Positions 9,125-19,489 of a stretch of 64,000 nt of DNA are shown piece by piece. The stretch is from NCBI RefSeq assembly GCF_002214185.1, contig NZ_CP022161.1, positions 62,001-126,000 of the forward strand, written 5' to 3'. The first letter of the stretch is position 1; each line of letters begins with the position of its first letter. The position numbers and the translations under genes are program-made. Source of the stretch: Streptomyces capitiformicae (GTDB lineage Bacteria > Actinomycetota > Actinomycetes > Streptomycetales > Streptomycetaceae). The notes under the pieces were generated by a model. The model saw only the letters and a list, made by a program, of their open reading frames with translations. It was not told where the DNA came from and did no database searches.

Positions 9125-9649
9125 TCAGCCGGCGCCGCGCTCCGCCTCCTCGTGCAGGAACGCGCTGATCTGGCCGGCGAGGCCCTCCCGGCCGGTGCCG
9201 CCGGCCGGGTCGAGGAGATCCTCGTCCACGCCGATGCCGCCCGACCACAGATGCCGCTCGGCCCACTCCTCGTCGGCCCGCAGCTGGACCTGGATGTCGA
9301 GCTGGAAGAGAAGGGACTCGGGGGCGGCGGCGTACAGGACGGCGGTGGCGCGGCGCAGGGGGTAGAGGTCGAAGCCCTCGATGAACCGGGAGCTGCGCCA
9401 GTCGAGGAAGGCGCTCTCGCCGTCGGGGCCGGTGCGGATGTCGAGTTGCCCGTCCTCCAGGTGGAGGCCGACATGGTCGGTGCCCCGGTTCTCCACCGTC
9501 ACCCGGAACCGGAAGTACGTCATGCCCTCGGCGGCGTCGTCGCGTCCCCGCGGGGGTTCCGCGCACTCCACCCCGTGGACGCGCACACGCAGGCCGGCCA
9601 GATCACCGTCGTACTCCTGCCAGTCCCCGATCACGTTGGGCTCGCGCAC
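9125..9649 (-). CDS. conserved hypothetical protein
   Basis: Protein of 174 residues that I do not recognise. It looks like a soluble, mainly beta protein: the segment MTYFRFRVTVENRGTDHVGL followed by a ligand-like beta strand pattern resembles a small immunoglobulin-like or DUF4352-like fold, but without a signal peptide. The GTG at 9649 is chosen because GGAGAGG stands nine bases upstream on the coding strand; the open frame extends to 9736 with an arginine-rich stretch unlikely to be protein. It is single, tail to tail with tctA and divergent from the acyl-CoA ligase gene. Confidence 0.65.
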   Translation of the reverse strand: MREPNVIGDWQEYDGDLAGLRVRVHGVECAEPPRGRDDAAEGMTYFRFRVTVENRGTDHVGLHLEDGQLDIRTGPDGESAFLDWRSSRFIEGFDLYPLRRATAVLYAAAPESLLFQLDIQVQLRADEEWAERHLWSGGIGVDEDLLDPAGGTGREGLAGQISAFLHEEAERGAG

Positions 9650-9977
9650 CGTCCACCTCTCCAGATCGGCGGGACCTCTCCCGCGCTCGCGCGGACCACA
9701 GTGCCACACCCGCCGGACGTACCGGATCCGGGCCATTACCGCCGGTCAGCGGTGATCAAGCCGTGTGCAGCGACGATTCCCGCGACGGGGCGGCGGACGG
9801 CGTCGGGTACGTGCCGCACATCACGTTCACGGCCCACGGAGCGGATGTGCGGCGGCTGCCACGTGGCGGAGACTTGTCGATTCACCGCACGGGTTTCGAC
9901 GCCGTACGCTACGTTCGATCACCGCCGGTTACCGCACCATCGGCGAAATCGCGCGCAGGGAAGGTTCGGGGTGGCGG

Positions 9978-11900
9978 ATGAGCAACTTCGGCATCGCTCC
10001 ACCGGTGGCACGAGTCATGGCCGGGGGCCTCGCCGACGCGCTCTTCGAGACGGCGCACCGTGATCCCGCGCTGCCCCAGATCGCGCGCCGAGACGCGTCC
10101 GCCCCGGACACCTGGACCCAAGTGAGCGCGGCCGAGGTGCGGGACGAAGTGGTGGATCTCGCCAAGGGGTTGGTGGCGTCCGGGATCCGGCCCGGCAACC
10201 GGGTGGCCGTCATGGCGCGCACCCGCTACGAGTGGACGGTGCTCGGTTTCGCCCTGTGGTCGGTTGGTGCCGAGATCGTGCCGATCTATCCGACGTCCTC
10301 CCGCGACCAGGTCGAGTGGATCCTGCGGGACGCGGCCTGTGTGGGCGTGGTCGTCGAGGACGAGCAGGGCGTGATGACGGTCGGCTCGGTCTGCGCCCAG
10401 CTGCCGCTGCTGCGTCACGTCTGGCAGATGGACGACGGCTCCCTCGCGCGACTCGTGGAGGCGGGCCGGGACGTGCCGGACGCGACGGTGGACTCGCTGC
10501 GCCGCATCGTCATGCCGGACTCCACCGCGGTGATCGCGTACACGTCCGGCACGACCGGCCATCCCCGGGGGTGCGCGCTGTCCCATCGCGGCCTGGCCAG
10601 CCCCTGCGACGTGCTGCTCGCCGGCTGGCGGCACACCGCGGCGGCGCCCGGGCAACAGCCGGCGATCCTCGCCTTCCTTCCGTTCTCGCATGTCTACGGC
10701 CTCATGATCCAGGGGATGTGCCTGCGCGGCGGGCTGCTCCTGGCGCACGAGCCGGAGTTGACCGAGGAGGCGCTGTCCGCCGCGCTGCTGTCCTTCAGGC
10801 CCACGTTTCTCTTCGGTGTGCCCTATGTCTTCGAGAAGATCTACAAGAACTTCCTGCGCAAGGCCCAGCAGGCGGGCCGCGGCGCCCTGTTCGAGCGCGC
10901 GGTGCGCACCGCGCAGGACTACGCCCTCGCCGCCGAGCGGCAGCGCCTGACCGCGGGCCCCGGCCCCGGCATGGACCTGAAGCTCCAGCACGCCTTCTAC
11001 GAGAAGACCGTGTACCGCAAGCTGCGGGCGGCGCTCGGCGGGCGGGTCCGCGGCGGCTGTTCCGGCGGCTCCCCGCTCAACCGCGACCTCACGCTGTTCT
11101 ACGCCGGCATCGGCATCCTCGTCCACGACGGGTACGGCCTCACCGAGACCTCCGGGGGCATCACCGCGCAGCCGGTGGGCCGGGAGAAGTTCGGCACCGT
11201 GGGGCGTCCGCTGCCGGGCACGGAGATCCGGGTGGCGCGGGACGGGGAGATCCTGGTCAACGGGCCGTCCGTGTTCCACGGTTACGTCAACGACGAGGCG
11301 GGCACCCGTGAGGCGCTCCAGGACGGCTGGCTCGCCACCGGGGACATCGGGCGGCTGGACTCCGAGGGATATCTGTCGATCACCGGCCGCAAGAAGGAGA
11401 TCATCATCACCAGCGGCGGCAAGGGCGTGGCCCCGGCGCCGCTGGAGGAGCAGCTGCGGATGCATCCGCTGATCCACCAGGCGGTGGTCGTGGGCGACAA
11501 CCGGCCCTGTGTGGGCGCGCTGATCACGCTGGACCCGGAGTTCCTCGCCCACTGGCGGGGTGCGCTGAGCGCCTCGAACACGAACGAGCTGCTGGGCCGG
11601 GAGGCCCGGGAGGAGAACGCGCTGCGGCAGGAGGTGCTGCGGGCGATCGCCGGGGCCAACAGCACGGTGTCCCGCTCGGAGTCCATCCGGGTCTTCCGTA
11701 TCCTCCCCGTGCCCTTCGACCTCGCCAACGGCATGCTGACGCCGTCGATGAAGCTGCGCCGCGACACCATCGTGCGGCAGTACGCGGCCGAGATCGAGGC
11801 GATGTACGCGACGGCGCGGGCCGGCCGCCAAACCGTGCAGGAGGACCTCGCGGGGTGGGACGACTCCGACGACGTATTCCGCCGCACCCGGCCCCGCTGA
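9978..11900 (+). CDS. long-chain fatty acid-CoA ligase (AMP-dependent synthetase)
   Basis: Adenylate-forming enzyme of about 640 residues, the size of the FadD15/long-chain acyl-CoA synthetase group. Motifs in order: the P-loop-like YTSGTTGHPRG, LPFSHVYG, a GYGLTETSGG adenine-binding segment, GWLATGDIG and the C-terminal TGRKKEIIITSGGKGVAPAP hinge. It activates a carboxylic acid to an acyl-adenylate and then a CoA thioester. The ATG at 9978 follows a GGGAAGG-type site; the open frame extends far upstream but without family similarity. No operon partners are adjacent, so it is probably general lipid metabolism. Chain length preference cannot be read from sequence. Confidence 0.92.
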   Translation: MSNFGIAPPVARVMAGGLADALFETAHRDPALPQIARRDASAPDTWTQVSAAEVRDEVVDLAKGLVASGIRPGNRVAVMARTRYEWTVLGFALWSVGAEIVPIYPTSSRDQVEWILRDAACVGVVVEDEQGVMTVGSVCAQLPLLRHVWQMDDGSLARLVEAGRDVPDATVDSLRRIVMPDSTAVIAYTSGTTGHPRGCALSHRGLASPCDVLLAGWRHTAAAPGQQPAILAFLPFSHVYGLMIQGMCLRGGLLLAHEPELTEEALSAALLSFRPTFLFGVPYVFEKIYKNFLRKAQQAGRGALFERAVRTAQDYALAAERQRLTAGPGPGMDLKLQHAFYEKTVYRKLRAALGGRVRGGCSGGSPLNRDLTLFYAGIGILVHDGYGLTETSGGITAQPVGREKFGTVGRPLPGTEIRVARDGEILVNGPSVFHGYVNDEAGTREALQDGWLATGDIGRLDSEGYLSITGRKKEIIITSGGKGVAPAPLEEQLRMHPLIHQAVVVGDNRPCVGALITLDPEFLAHWRGALSASNTNELLGREAREENALRQEVLRAIAGANSTVSRSESIRVFRILPVPFDLANGMLTPSMKLRRDTIVRQYAAEIEAMYATARAGRQTVQEDLAGWDDSDDVFRRTRPR

Positions 11901-11950
11901 TCGACTACGCTGCCCCCGACTTCGACCAATCGAACAGGGGGGCTATTTCA

Positions 11951-12382
11951 GTGACGCGTATGGGGCCGAGAAAGGCGCTGACCACGGTGGTGGCGCTGGG
12001 CGGCGGGGTGTTTCTCCTCGGTGCTGCGGTGCTGCGCCTCGAAACCCAACTGACGGGAGTACCCGGGCAGTTCATGGCCGCGCAGTGCGAGGTGTCCGAG
12101 TCGCGCGGCGACGACGAGTGGAAGTGCGGCGGATCCTTCCGGGCCGACGACAACTCGTTCGTCATCCCCAAGGTCGAGGTGGACACCACGTTCGCGACCA
12201 AGCCCACCGGGCTGGTGCCCGTCGTGGTCGACGACGAGACGTCGACCACGGCCGTCGAGCAGGACTACAGCGTGTGGTTGTACCCGGGCGCGACCGGACT
12301 GCTGTGTCTGGGCGTGGGGGCCTGGAACGTCCGGTCCGCGATCAGGCGGCCGAAGCAGGAGCCGGTGGCGGCGCCCGCCTGA
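11951..12382 (+). CDS. small membrane-anchored protein, function unknown
   Basis: Protein of 143 residues with one hydrophobic helix near the N-terminus (ALTTVVALGGGVFLLGAAVL) and a second near the C-terminus (YPGATGLLCLGVGAW). About 75 residues between them, containing two cysteines (AAQCEV, EWKCGG), should lie outside the membrane and may form a disulfide. GTG at 11951 follows AGGGGGG; ATG at 11960 is the alternative start. The layout is common among uncharacterised streptomycete membrane proteins. It is followed by a long perfect inverted repeat at 12462-12526. Confidence 0.7.
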   Translation: MTRMGPRKALTTVVALGGGVFLLGAAVLRLETQLTGVPGQFMAAQCEVSESRGDDEWKCGGSFRADDNSFVIPKVEVDTTFATKPTGLVPVVVDDETSTTAVEQDYSVWLYPGATGLLCLGVGAWNVRSAIRRPKQEPVAAPA

Positions 12383-12461
12383 CCACAGGTCGGTCCTCTG
12401 GTTGACGAAACGATCCGCCGGATGCGGAGATGCTCCAGGCAGCGGCGGGAGACCGCCCGCC

Positions 12462-12526
12462 CCAGGGCCTGTCGTCACATTCCCCTCGTCGCCCGAGGCA
12501 GACGGGAATGTGACGACAGGCCCTGG
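12462..12526. repeat. 23-bp perfect inverted repeat (long intergenic hairpin)
   Basis: Positions 12462-12484 and 12504-12526 are exact reverse complements over 23 bp, separated by 19 nt that themselves contain a small CTCG/CGAG stem. The arms begin CCAGGGCCTGTCGTCACATT. The element lies between two + strand genes and ends about 35 bp before the DUF4032 ATG. There is no T-run. It may terminate the upstream gene, but arm length and perfection are unusual and also fit a small palindromic mobile element. Confidence 0.9.
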
Positions 12527-12561
12527 CACCCGCACGACCGTGAGACGAAGGCAGAGGACCC

Positions 12562-13809
12562 ATGGCACTGCAGATCAGCGCCACCAACCCGGAACACCCC
12601 GCGCTGCTCCTCGAACTGCCCTGGCACCTGCCCCTGGAGGAGTGGCCCGAGCACCACCTCGTGCCGCTCCCCCGCGGCATCTCCCGTCACGTGGTGCGTT
12701 ACGCCCGCGCAGGCGACGAGGTCGTCGCCGTCAAGGAGCTCGCCGAACGGCCCGCCCTGCGCGAGTACGAGCTGCTGCGCGACCTGGACCGGCTGGGCAT
12801 CCCCGCCGTGGACGCCCTCGGCGTGGTCACCGGCCGCACCGACGAGAGCGGCGGGCCGCTGGAGTCCGTGCTGATCACCCGGCACCTGGGCGGTTCGATG
12901 CCGTACCGCTCGATGTTCGAGACGACCATGCGCCCGGCCACCATGCACCGTCTGATGGACGCGCTGGCCGTACTGCTGGTGCGGCTGCACCTCGCCGGCT
13001 TCGCGTGGGGCGACTGCTCGCTGTCCAACACCCTGTTCCGGCGGGACGCGGGGGCGTACGCCGCCTACCTCGTGGACGCCGAGACCGGCGACCTGCACCC
13101 GCAACTGAGCGTCGGGCAACGCGAGTACGACCTGGATCTGGCCCGGGTGAACATCAGCGGAGAGCTGCTGGACCTGGAGGCGTCCGGGGCGCTGCACCCC
13201 TCGGTGGACCCGATCGACTTCGGCAACGAGATCTGCGCGCGCTACCTCAAGCTGTGGGAGGAGCTGACGCGCACATCCGTGTACCCGGCCGGTAAGTACC
13301 ACTACATCGAGCGCCGGATCCGCCGTCTGAACGACCTCGGCTTCGATGTGGCCGAGATGCAGATCGAGCACTCCAGCAACGGTGACACGGTGACCTTCGT
13401 GCCCAAGGTCGTCGACGCGGGCCACCACCAGCGGCAGTTGCTGCGGCTGACCGGCCTGGACACGGAGGAGAACCAGGCCCGGCGGCTGCTGACCGACCTG
13501 GAGAGCTGGATGGCCACCCAGGACGACTACGCCCCGGGCGACCCGCTCGGCGCCCGGCCCGAGGTGCTCGCCCACCGCTGGGTGCGGGAGGTGTTCCGCC
13601 CTACCGTACGGGCCGTGCCGCTGGAGCAGCGCGGCTCCATGGACCCGGCGGAGATCTACCACCAGCTCCTCGAACACCGCTGGTATCTGTCCGAGCGGGC
13701 GCAGCACGACATCGGCCTGGACATGGCGGTCAAGGACTACATCGACAACGTCCTGCCGAAGGCCCTGGCGGTGCTGCCGCCCACGGTGGACGACGTCACC
13801 CCCATGTGA
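12562..13809 (+). CDS. DUF4032 / lipopolysaccharide-kinase-like protein
   Basis: Protein of 415 residues. The N-terminal half is a kinase-like fold: VAVKEL with the ATP-binding lysine, AWGDCSLSNTLF in place of the catalytic loop (Asp followed by Asn five residues later) and YLVDAETGDL at the metal-binding position. The C-terminal half is the DUF4032 region (about 225-395, including YHYIERRIRRLNDLGFD). The family is widespread in actinobacteria and annotated as lipopolysaccharide-kinase-like, with no known substrate. Start is an ATG after GGCAGAGGAC. It faces a universal stress gene. Kinase activity is inferred from motifs only. Confidence 0.85.
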   Translation: MALQISATNPEHPALLLELPWHLPLEEWPEHHLVPLPRGISRHVVRYARAGDEVVAVKELAERPALREYELLRDLDRLGIPAVDALGVVTGRTDESGGPLESVLITRHLGGSMPYRSMFETTMRPATMHRLMDALAVLLVRLHLAGFAWGDCSLSNTLFRRDAGAYAAYLVDAETGDLHPQLSVGQREYDLDLARVNISGELLDLEASGALHPSVDPIDFGNEICARYLKLWEELTRTSVYPAGKYHYIERRIRRLNDLGFDVAEMQIEHSSNGDTVTFVPKVVDAGHHQRQLLRLTGLDTEENQARRLLTDLESWMATQDDYAPGDPLGARPEVLAHRWVREVFRPTVRAVPLEQRGSMDPAEIYHQLLEHRWYLSERAQHDIGLDMAVKDYIDNVLPKALAVLPPTVDDVTPM

Positions 13810-13829
13810 CACAAGGCTCCGCGTACGGC

Positions 13830-14702
13830 TCACTCGTGCGGGACGACCGCCACCGGGCAGTGCGCGTGGTGCAGGACGCCGTGGGCGACCGAGCCGATAC
13901 GGGCGCCCACGGCCCTGCGATGGGCGCGGCGCCCGACCACCATCAGCTGGGCCCGCCCGGCCACGGACAGCAGCACCTGACCGGCGCTGCCCATCTCGAC
14001 GTGCTGGGTCACCGGCACATCGGGGAACCGCTCCCGCCACGGCTGGACCGCCGCCGCCAGGGCGTTCTTCTCGTACGGCTCCAGCCCGCCCGCCTCGTCG
14101 AGGAGCCTCAGCGAGCCTGGGCTGTACGCGTACAGCGGCGGCAGCGTCCAGGCCCGGACCGCGCGCAGGGCGGCGCCACGTGCCGCGGCGGTCTCGAACG
14201 CGAACCGCAGCACGTCGGCGCTGTCCTCCGGTGTGCCGTGCTGGCCCACGACGACCTCCCGCCCGGCGGCCTCGGCGGCGGGACTGTCCTCGGCGCGCAC
14301 GAACACGACGGGACGCGGGGACTCGACGAGCACCTGCTGCCCGACGGAGCCCAGGAGGAAGCCGACGACGGCGCCGTGGCCGCGCGAGCCGAGCACCAGC
14401 GTCTCGGCGTGCTCCGCGACACCGACCAGCGACTCGACGGGAGGCCCCTCCACCAGCTCCGTCGTCACCTCCAGCTCCGGGTGCCGTTCGGCGACGCCCC
14501 GCGCCGCCTCCGCGAGGGCCTCACGGGCCCACTGCGCCTGTCCGTCCCGGTCCACGGTGATCGCCTCGTGCGGCTGCCACTGCCAGGCGTGCACCACCCG
14601 CAGCGGCAGCCCACGCCGTACGGCCTCCCGGCCGGCCCACGCCAGCGCGGCGAGGCTCTCGGACGTACCGTCCACTCCGGCGGTGATCGGGCGCGTCGTC
14701 AT
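13830..14702 (-). CDS. universal stress protein, two UspA domains
   Basis: Tandem universal stress protein of 290 residues. Domain 1 covers about 1-140 (start ITAGVDGTSESLAALAWA, nucleotide loop LGSRGHGAVVGFLLGSVGQQ) and domain 2 about 150-290 (VVGQHGTPEDSADVLRFA, VVGRRAHRRAVGARIGSVAH). The GX2GX9G(S/T) ATP-binding pattern is visible in domain 1 and close to it in domain 2. ATG at 14702 follows AGAGAGGTGG on the coding strand. It neighbours redox signalling genes, which fits a stress role. Such proteins are often induced under hypoxia or dormancy in actinobacteria; here that is inference. Confidence 0.92.
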   Translation of the reverse strand: MTTRPITAGVDGTSESLAALAWAGREAVRRGLPLRVVHAWQWQPHEAITVDRDGQAQWAREALAEAARGVAERHPELEVTTELVEGPPVESLVGVAEHAETLVLGSRGHGAVVGFLLGSVGQQVLVESPRPVVFVRAEDSPAAEAAGREVVVGQHGTPEDSADVLRFAFETAAARGAALRAVRAWTLPPLYAYSPGSLRLLDEAGGLEPYEKNALAAAVQPWRERFPDVPVTQHVEMGSAGQVLLSVAGRAQLMVVGRRAHRRAVGARIGSVAHGVLHHAHCPVAVVPHE

Positions 14703-14763
14703 CGGCCACCTCTCTGCATAAGCGTCATGGCTGACATGCCAAGTCTTCACTACCCTGCCCGTT

Positions 14764-15114
14764 ATGACCTTGAGGTGGGAACAAGTCATCGTGGACTCGT
14801 CGGACCCGGTGGCCCTCGGCCGCTGGTGGGCCGAGGCGCTGGGCTGGGTGGTGGTCGACGACTCCCCCGAGGAGTACGAGATCCGGCCGGCCCCGGACCG
14901 CATGCCGGGCCTGCTCTTCGTCCGGGTCCCGGAGACCAAGGACCGCAAGAACCGCCTCCACTTCGACTTCCGCCCCGACGACCAGCGGGCCGAGGTCACC
15001 CGCCTCCTCGGCCTCGGCGCCCGGCACGCGGACGCCGAGGCCGAGTACCCGTGGGTCACGCTCCTGGACCCGGAGGGCAACGAGTTCTGCGTGCTCGGGG
15101 TGCGAGCCGCATGA
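14764..15114 (+). CDS. VOC-family (glyoxalase/dioxygenase fold) protein
   Basis: Single-domain vicinal-oxygen-chelate protein of 116 residues: opening strand EQVIVDSSDPVALGRWWAEA, central RLHFDFRP and the closing TLLDPEGNEFCVLG. Members bind a metal or a small molecule; many actinobacterial versions have no assigned substrate. The upstream sequence TACCCT ends seven bases before the ATG and no ribosome-binding site is seen, so the transcript may be leaderless. Its stop overlaps the next gene (ATGA at 15111-15114), coupling it to the response-regulator/flavoprotein fusion. Confidence 0.88.
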   Translation: MTLRWEQVIVDSSDPVALGRWWAEALGWVVVDDSPEEYEIRPAPDRMPGLLFVRVPETKDRKNRLHFDFRPDDQRAEVTRLLGLGARHADAEAEYPWVTLLDPEGNEFCVLGVRAA

Positions 15115-16787
15115 CTCGGGCTGTCGGTCCGGCGCGGAACGTGATCCTCACCGTGGATGACGATCCCGGGGTGTCCCGTGCGGTGGCCCGGGACCTCAGG
15201 CGCAAGTACGGCGAGTCGTACCGGATCGTGCGGGCGGAGTCCGGGCAGGCGGCCCTGGAGGCGCTGCGGGAGCTGAAACTGCGCGGGGACCAGGTGGCGG
15301 TGGTCCTGGCCGACTACCGGATGCCGCAGATGAACGGCGTCGAGTTCCTGGAACAGGCGCTGGACGTGTATCCGGGGGCGCGGCGGGTCCTGCTCACCGC
15401 GTACGCCGACACGAGCGCGGCGATCGACGCGATCAACGTCATCGACCTCGACCACTATCTGCTCAAGCCCTGGGACCCGCCCGAGGAGAAGCTCTATCCG
15501 GTCCTGGACGACCTGCTCCAGGCCTGGCGGGCCGCCGATCGGAGCTGTGTCGGCATCACCAAGGTGGTCGGCCACCGGTGGTCGGCGAGGTCGTCGGGCG
15601 TACGGGAGTTCCTGGCGCGCAACCAGGTGCCGTACCGCTGGTTCTCGTCCGACGAGCCGGAGGGACGGCGGCTGCTCTCGGCGGCAGGTGAGGACGGGCG
15701 GCGGCTGCCGCTGGTCGTCACCCCGGACGGCACGCCGCTGGTCGAGCCGGAGGACCCGGAGCTGGCCGAGCGGGTGGGACTCGCGACGACACCGGCCTCG
15801 GTTTTCTACGACCTCGTCGTCATCGGCGGCGGGCCGGCCGGGCTCGGCGCGGCCGTCTACGGGGCATCGGAGGGGCTGCGGACGCTGCTGGTCGAGCGGT
15901 CGGCGACGGGCGGTCAGGCCGGGCAGAGCTCCCGGATCGAGAACTATCTCGGGTTCCCCGACGGGGTGTCCGGGGCCCAGCTCACCGGCCGGGCCCGGCG
16001 GCAGGCCACCCGGTTCGGCGCGGAGATCCTCACCGCGCGCGAGGTGAGCGGCCTGGAGGTGAACGGGGCGGCGCGGACCGTCCGGTTCTCCGACGGTTCG
16101 GCGGTCGCCGCGCACAGCGTGATCCTCGCGACCGGGGTGTCGTACCGGCAGCTCGACGCGCCGGGCTGCGCGGACCTCACGGGCTGCGGTGTGTTCTACG
16201 GCTCCGCCCTCACCGAGGCCCCCGCCTGCCAGGGGCACGACGTGTACATCGTGGGCGGCGCCAACTCGGCGGGCCAGGCCGCGATGTACCTGGCCCGCGG
16301 CGCCAAGTCGGTGACGCTTCTGGTGCGCGGTGACTCGCTGACGGCGTCCATGTCGCACTACCTCATCCAGCAGCTCGCCGGCGCGCCCAACATCTTCGTG
16401 CGCACCGGCACGGTCGTCGAGGCCGCGCACGGTACGAAGCAACTGGAGCAGCTGACCCTGAAGGACCTGGCGAGCGGGCGCGAGGAACTCGTCGACGCCC
16501 AGTGGCTGTTCGTGTTCATCGGAGCCCAGCCGCTGACCGACTGGCTGGAGGGGGCCGTGCTCCGCGACGAGCACGGGTTCATCCTGACCGGGCCCGACAT
16601 GACCGGCGACGGACAGCCACCGGCGGACTGGGAACTGGACCGGCCGCCGTACCACCTGGAGACCAATGTGCCCGGTGTGTTCGTGGCCGGGGACGCGCGA
16701 GCGGAGTCCGCCAAGCGGGTCGCGTCCGCGGTGGGAGAGGGAGCGATGGCCGTGATGTTGGTGCACAGGTACCTGGAACAGTCATGA
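15111..16787 (+). CDS. response regulator fused to thioredoxin-reductase-like flavoprotein
   Basis: Three-part protein of 558 residues. Residues 10-135 are a receiver domain (acidic cluster at 16-18, Asp68 in VVLADYRMP, Lys119 in LLKPWD). Residues 145-225 look like a glutaredoxin-type fold (VREFLARNQVPYRWF, LPLVVTPDGTPLVEP) but lack the CPXC pair. Residues 233-555 are a thioredoxin-reductase-type domain: FAD site GGGPAGLGAAVYG, NADPH site IVGGANSAGQAAMYLARGAK and the closing GVFVAGDAR. The redox CXXC of true thioredoxin reductases is replaced by TGCGVFYG, leaving one Cys359. The ATG overlaps the VOC stop. A kinase follows 20 bp downstream and is the likely phospho-donor. There is no DNA-binding output, so signalling to or from the flavoprotein is inferred. 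Confidence 0.92.
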   Translation: MTRAVGPARNVILTVDDDPGVSRAVARDLRRKYGESYRIVRAESGQAALEALRELKLRGDQVAVVLADYRMPQMNGVEFLEQALDVYPGARRVLLTAYADTSAAIDAINVIDLDHYLLKPWDPPEEKLYPVLDDLLQAWRAADRSCVGITKVVGHRWSARSSGVREFLARNQVPYRWFSSDEPEGRRLLSAAGEDGRRLPLVVTPDGTPLVEPEDPELAERVGLATTPASVFYDLVVIGGGPAGLGAAVYGASEGLRTLLVERSATGGQAGQSSRIENYLGFPDGVSGAQLTGRARRQATRFGAEILTAREVSGLEVNGAARTVRFSDGSAVAAHSVILATGVSYRQLDAPGCADLTGCGVFYGSALTEAPACQGHDVYIVGGANSAGQAAMYLARGAKSVTLLVRGDSLTASMSHYLIQQLAGAPNIFVRTGTVVEAAHGTKQLEQLTLKDLASGREELVDAQWLFVFIGAQPLTDWLEGAVLRDEHGFILTGPDMTGDGQPPADWELDRPPYHLETNVPGVFVAGDARAESAKRVASAVGEGAMAVMLVHRYLEQS

Positions 16788-16806
16788 AGGCCGTCAGGGG
16801 ACTGTC

Positions 16807-18267
<1,461 letters not shown>

Positions 18268-18320
18268 CTCCCGGCCATGTTTTCGCCCCCGCCGCCCCTA
18301 CCCGTTCCTCCCCGATACAG

Positions 18321-18375
18321 CCCGTGCCCCTGAAGGGGCGCGGGGCACTGCGCGAGCAACCACACCAAGCCTGCA
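18321..18375. repeat. streptomycete dispersed intergenic repeat, copy 1
   Basis: GCCCC-TGAA-GGGGC (18326-18339) followed by GCGGGGC and CGCGAGCAACCACACC matches, from memory, the small GC-rich dispersed repeat found in many Streptomyces intergenic regions. A second copy of the same layout occurs at 30377-30455. This copy lies between the histidine kinase stop and the dehydratase start and could serve as a terminator. Confidence 0.6.
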
Positions 18376-18430
18376 GACGCCCCGCATCCGCAACCTCCCG
18401 AGCTCTCCGGCGGGGGCGAGGACGATACTG

Positions 18431-19426
18431 ATGTCCAGGAATCATGGAACGCGAAACGGGGTGGGTGTGTTGATCGGGATCTCCGACATCCGGGAGGCAG
18501 CCGAGCGGATCGGAGGGCATGTCGTACGGACGCCGACCATCCACAGCCCAGGACTCTCCGAGTTCCTCGGCACCCCGGTCACCACCAAGCTCGAACTGCT
18601 CCAGCGCACCGGCTCCTTCAAGGCCCGCGGCGCCACCGCGAAGCTGCTCACGCTGACGGACGCCGAGCGGGCGGCCGGCGTCGTGGCGGTCAGCGGCGGC
18701 AACCACGGCATCGCGCTGGCGCACATGGCGGCCGCCCTCCACATCAAGGCGACCGTGGTGATGTCCAGGACCGCCCCCAGGCGGGCCGCCGACCTCGTCG
18801 AGGAGACCGGCGCGTCGCTGCGCCTCACCGACGGCATGGCGGAGGCGTTCGCGCTCACCGAACGGCTCCGCGCGGAGGGCCTCACTCTCGTCCACCCCTT
18901 CGACGACGCGCTGGTGATCGCCGGACAGGGCACGGTCGGCCTGGAATTCGCCGAGGACGCCGCCGAACTGACGGACATCGTCGTCAGTATCGGAGGCGGC
19001 GGCCTGATCGCCGGTGTCGCGGTCGCCTTCAAGGCACTGCGCCCGGACGTCCGCGTCTGGGGCGTCGAGACCGAGGGCGCCACCACCATGGCGGAGGCGC
19101 TGGCGGCGGGCGGCCCCGTCACGGTCGATCTCTCCTCCATCGTCACCACGCTCAGCCCGCCTGCCGTCTCACAGCTCACGTACGACCACGTGTCCGCCCT
19201 GGTCGAGGACATCCTCGTGGTCTCGGACGCCGAGGCCGTACGGGGCGTCCTCGATCTCGCCGAGCACGCCAAGGTGTGGGCGGAGCCGGCCGCCGGATGT
19301 CTGCTGCCCGCGGCCCGGCAGGTCGTGGAGCGGGTCGGCGACGGGGCCCGGCTGGGCCTGGTGGTGTGCGGGGGCAACGCCACCACGGCGGACATCATGG
19401 AGTGGGCGCGGCGATTCGACCTGTAG
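18431..19426 (+). CDS. threonine/serine dehydratase (PLP fold type II)
   Basis: Pyridoxal-phosphate enzyme of 331 residues without a C-terminal regulatory ACT domain, so of the catabolic/biodegradative or serine-racemase-like size. Lys64 in RTGSFKARGA should form the Schiff base, SGGNHGIALA is the substrate loop and VSIGGGGLIAGV the phosphate cradle. The reaction is probably deamination of threonine or serine to a 2-oxo acid. ATG at 18431 is taken as start; a GTG at 18467 (before LIGISDIREAA) is equally possible since the first dozen residues are not family-like. No operon partners. Confidence 0.88.
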   Translation: MSRNHGTRNGVGVLIGISDIREAAERIGGHVVRTPTIHSPGLSEFLGTPVTTKLELLQRTGSFKARGATAKLLTLTDAERAAGVVAVSGGNHGIALAHMAAALHIKATVVMSRTAPRRAADLVEETGASLRLTDGMAEAFALTERLRAEGLTLVHPFDDALVIAGQGTVGLEFAEDAAELTDIVVSIGGGGLIAGVAVAFKALRPDVRVWGVETEGATTMAEALAAGGPVTVDLSSIVTTLSPPAVSQLTYDHVSALVEDILVVSDAEAVRGVLDLAEHAKVWAEPAAGCLLPAARQVVERVGDGARLGLVVCGGNATTADIMEWARRFDL

Positions 19427-19489
19427 CGGCCTCAGGAACCCGGTGTTCTCCTCGCCTCAACGGCCTTGCCCTCCCGGCATAATGCTCGA

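Noticed and set aside
7494..9566. A 690-codon minus-strand frame antisense to tctA.
   Set aside because: Low-complexity Arg/His/Gln composition and no motif; tctA on the + strand is full length and family-typical.
14703..16766. N-terminal extension of the universal stress protein frame to 978 residues.
   Set aside because: Antisense to the VOC and flavoprotein genes; the UspA start at 14702 has a strong ribosome-binding site and family-like N-terminus.
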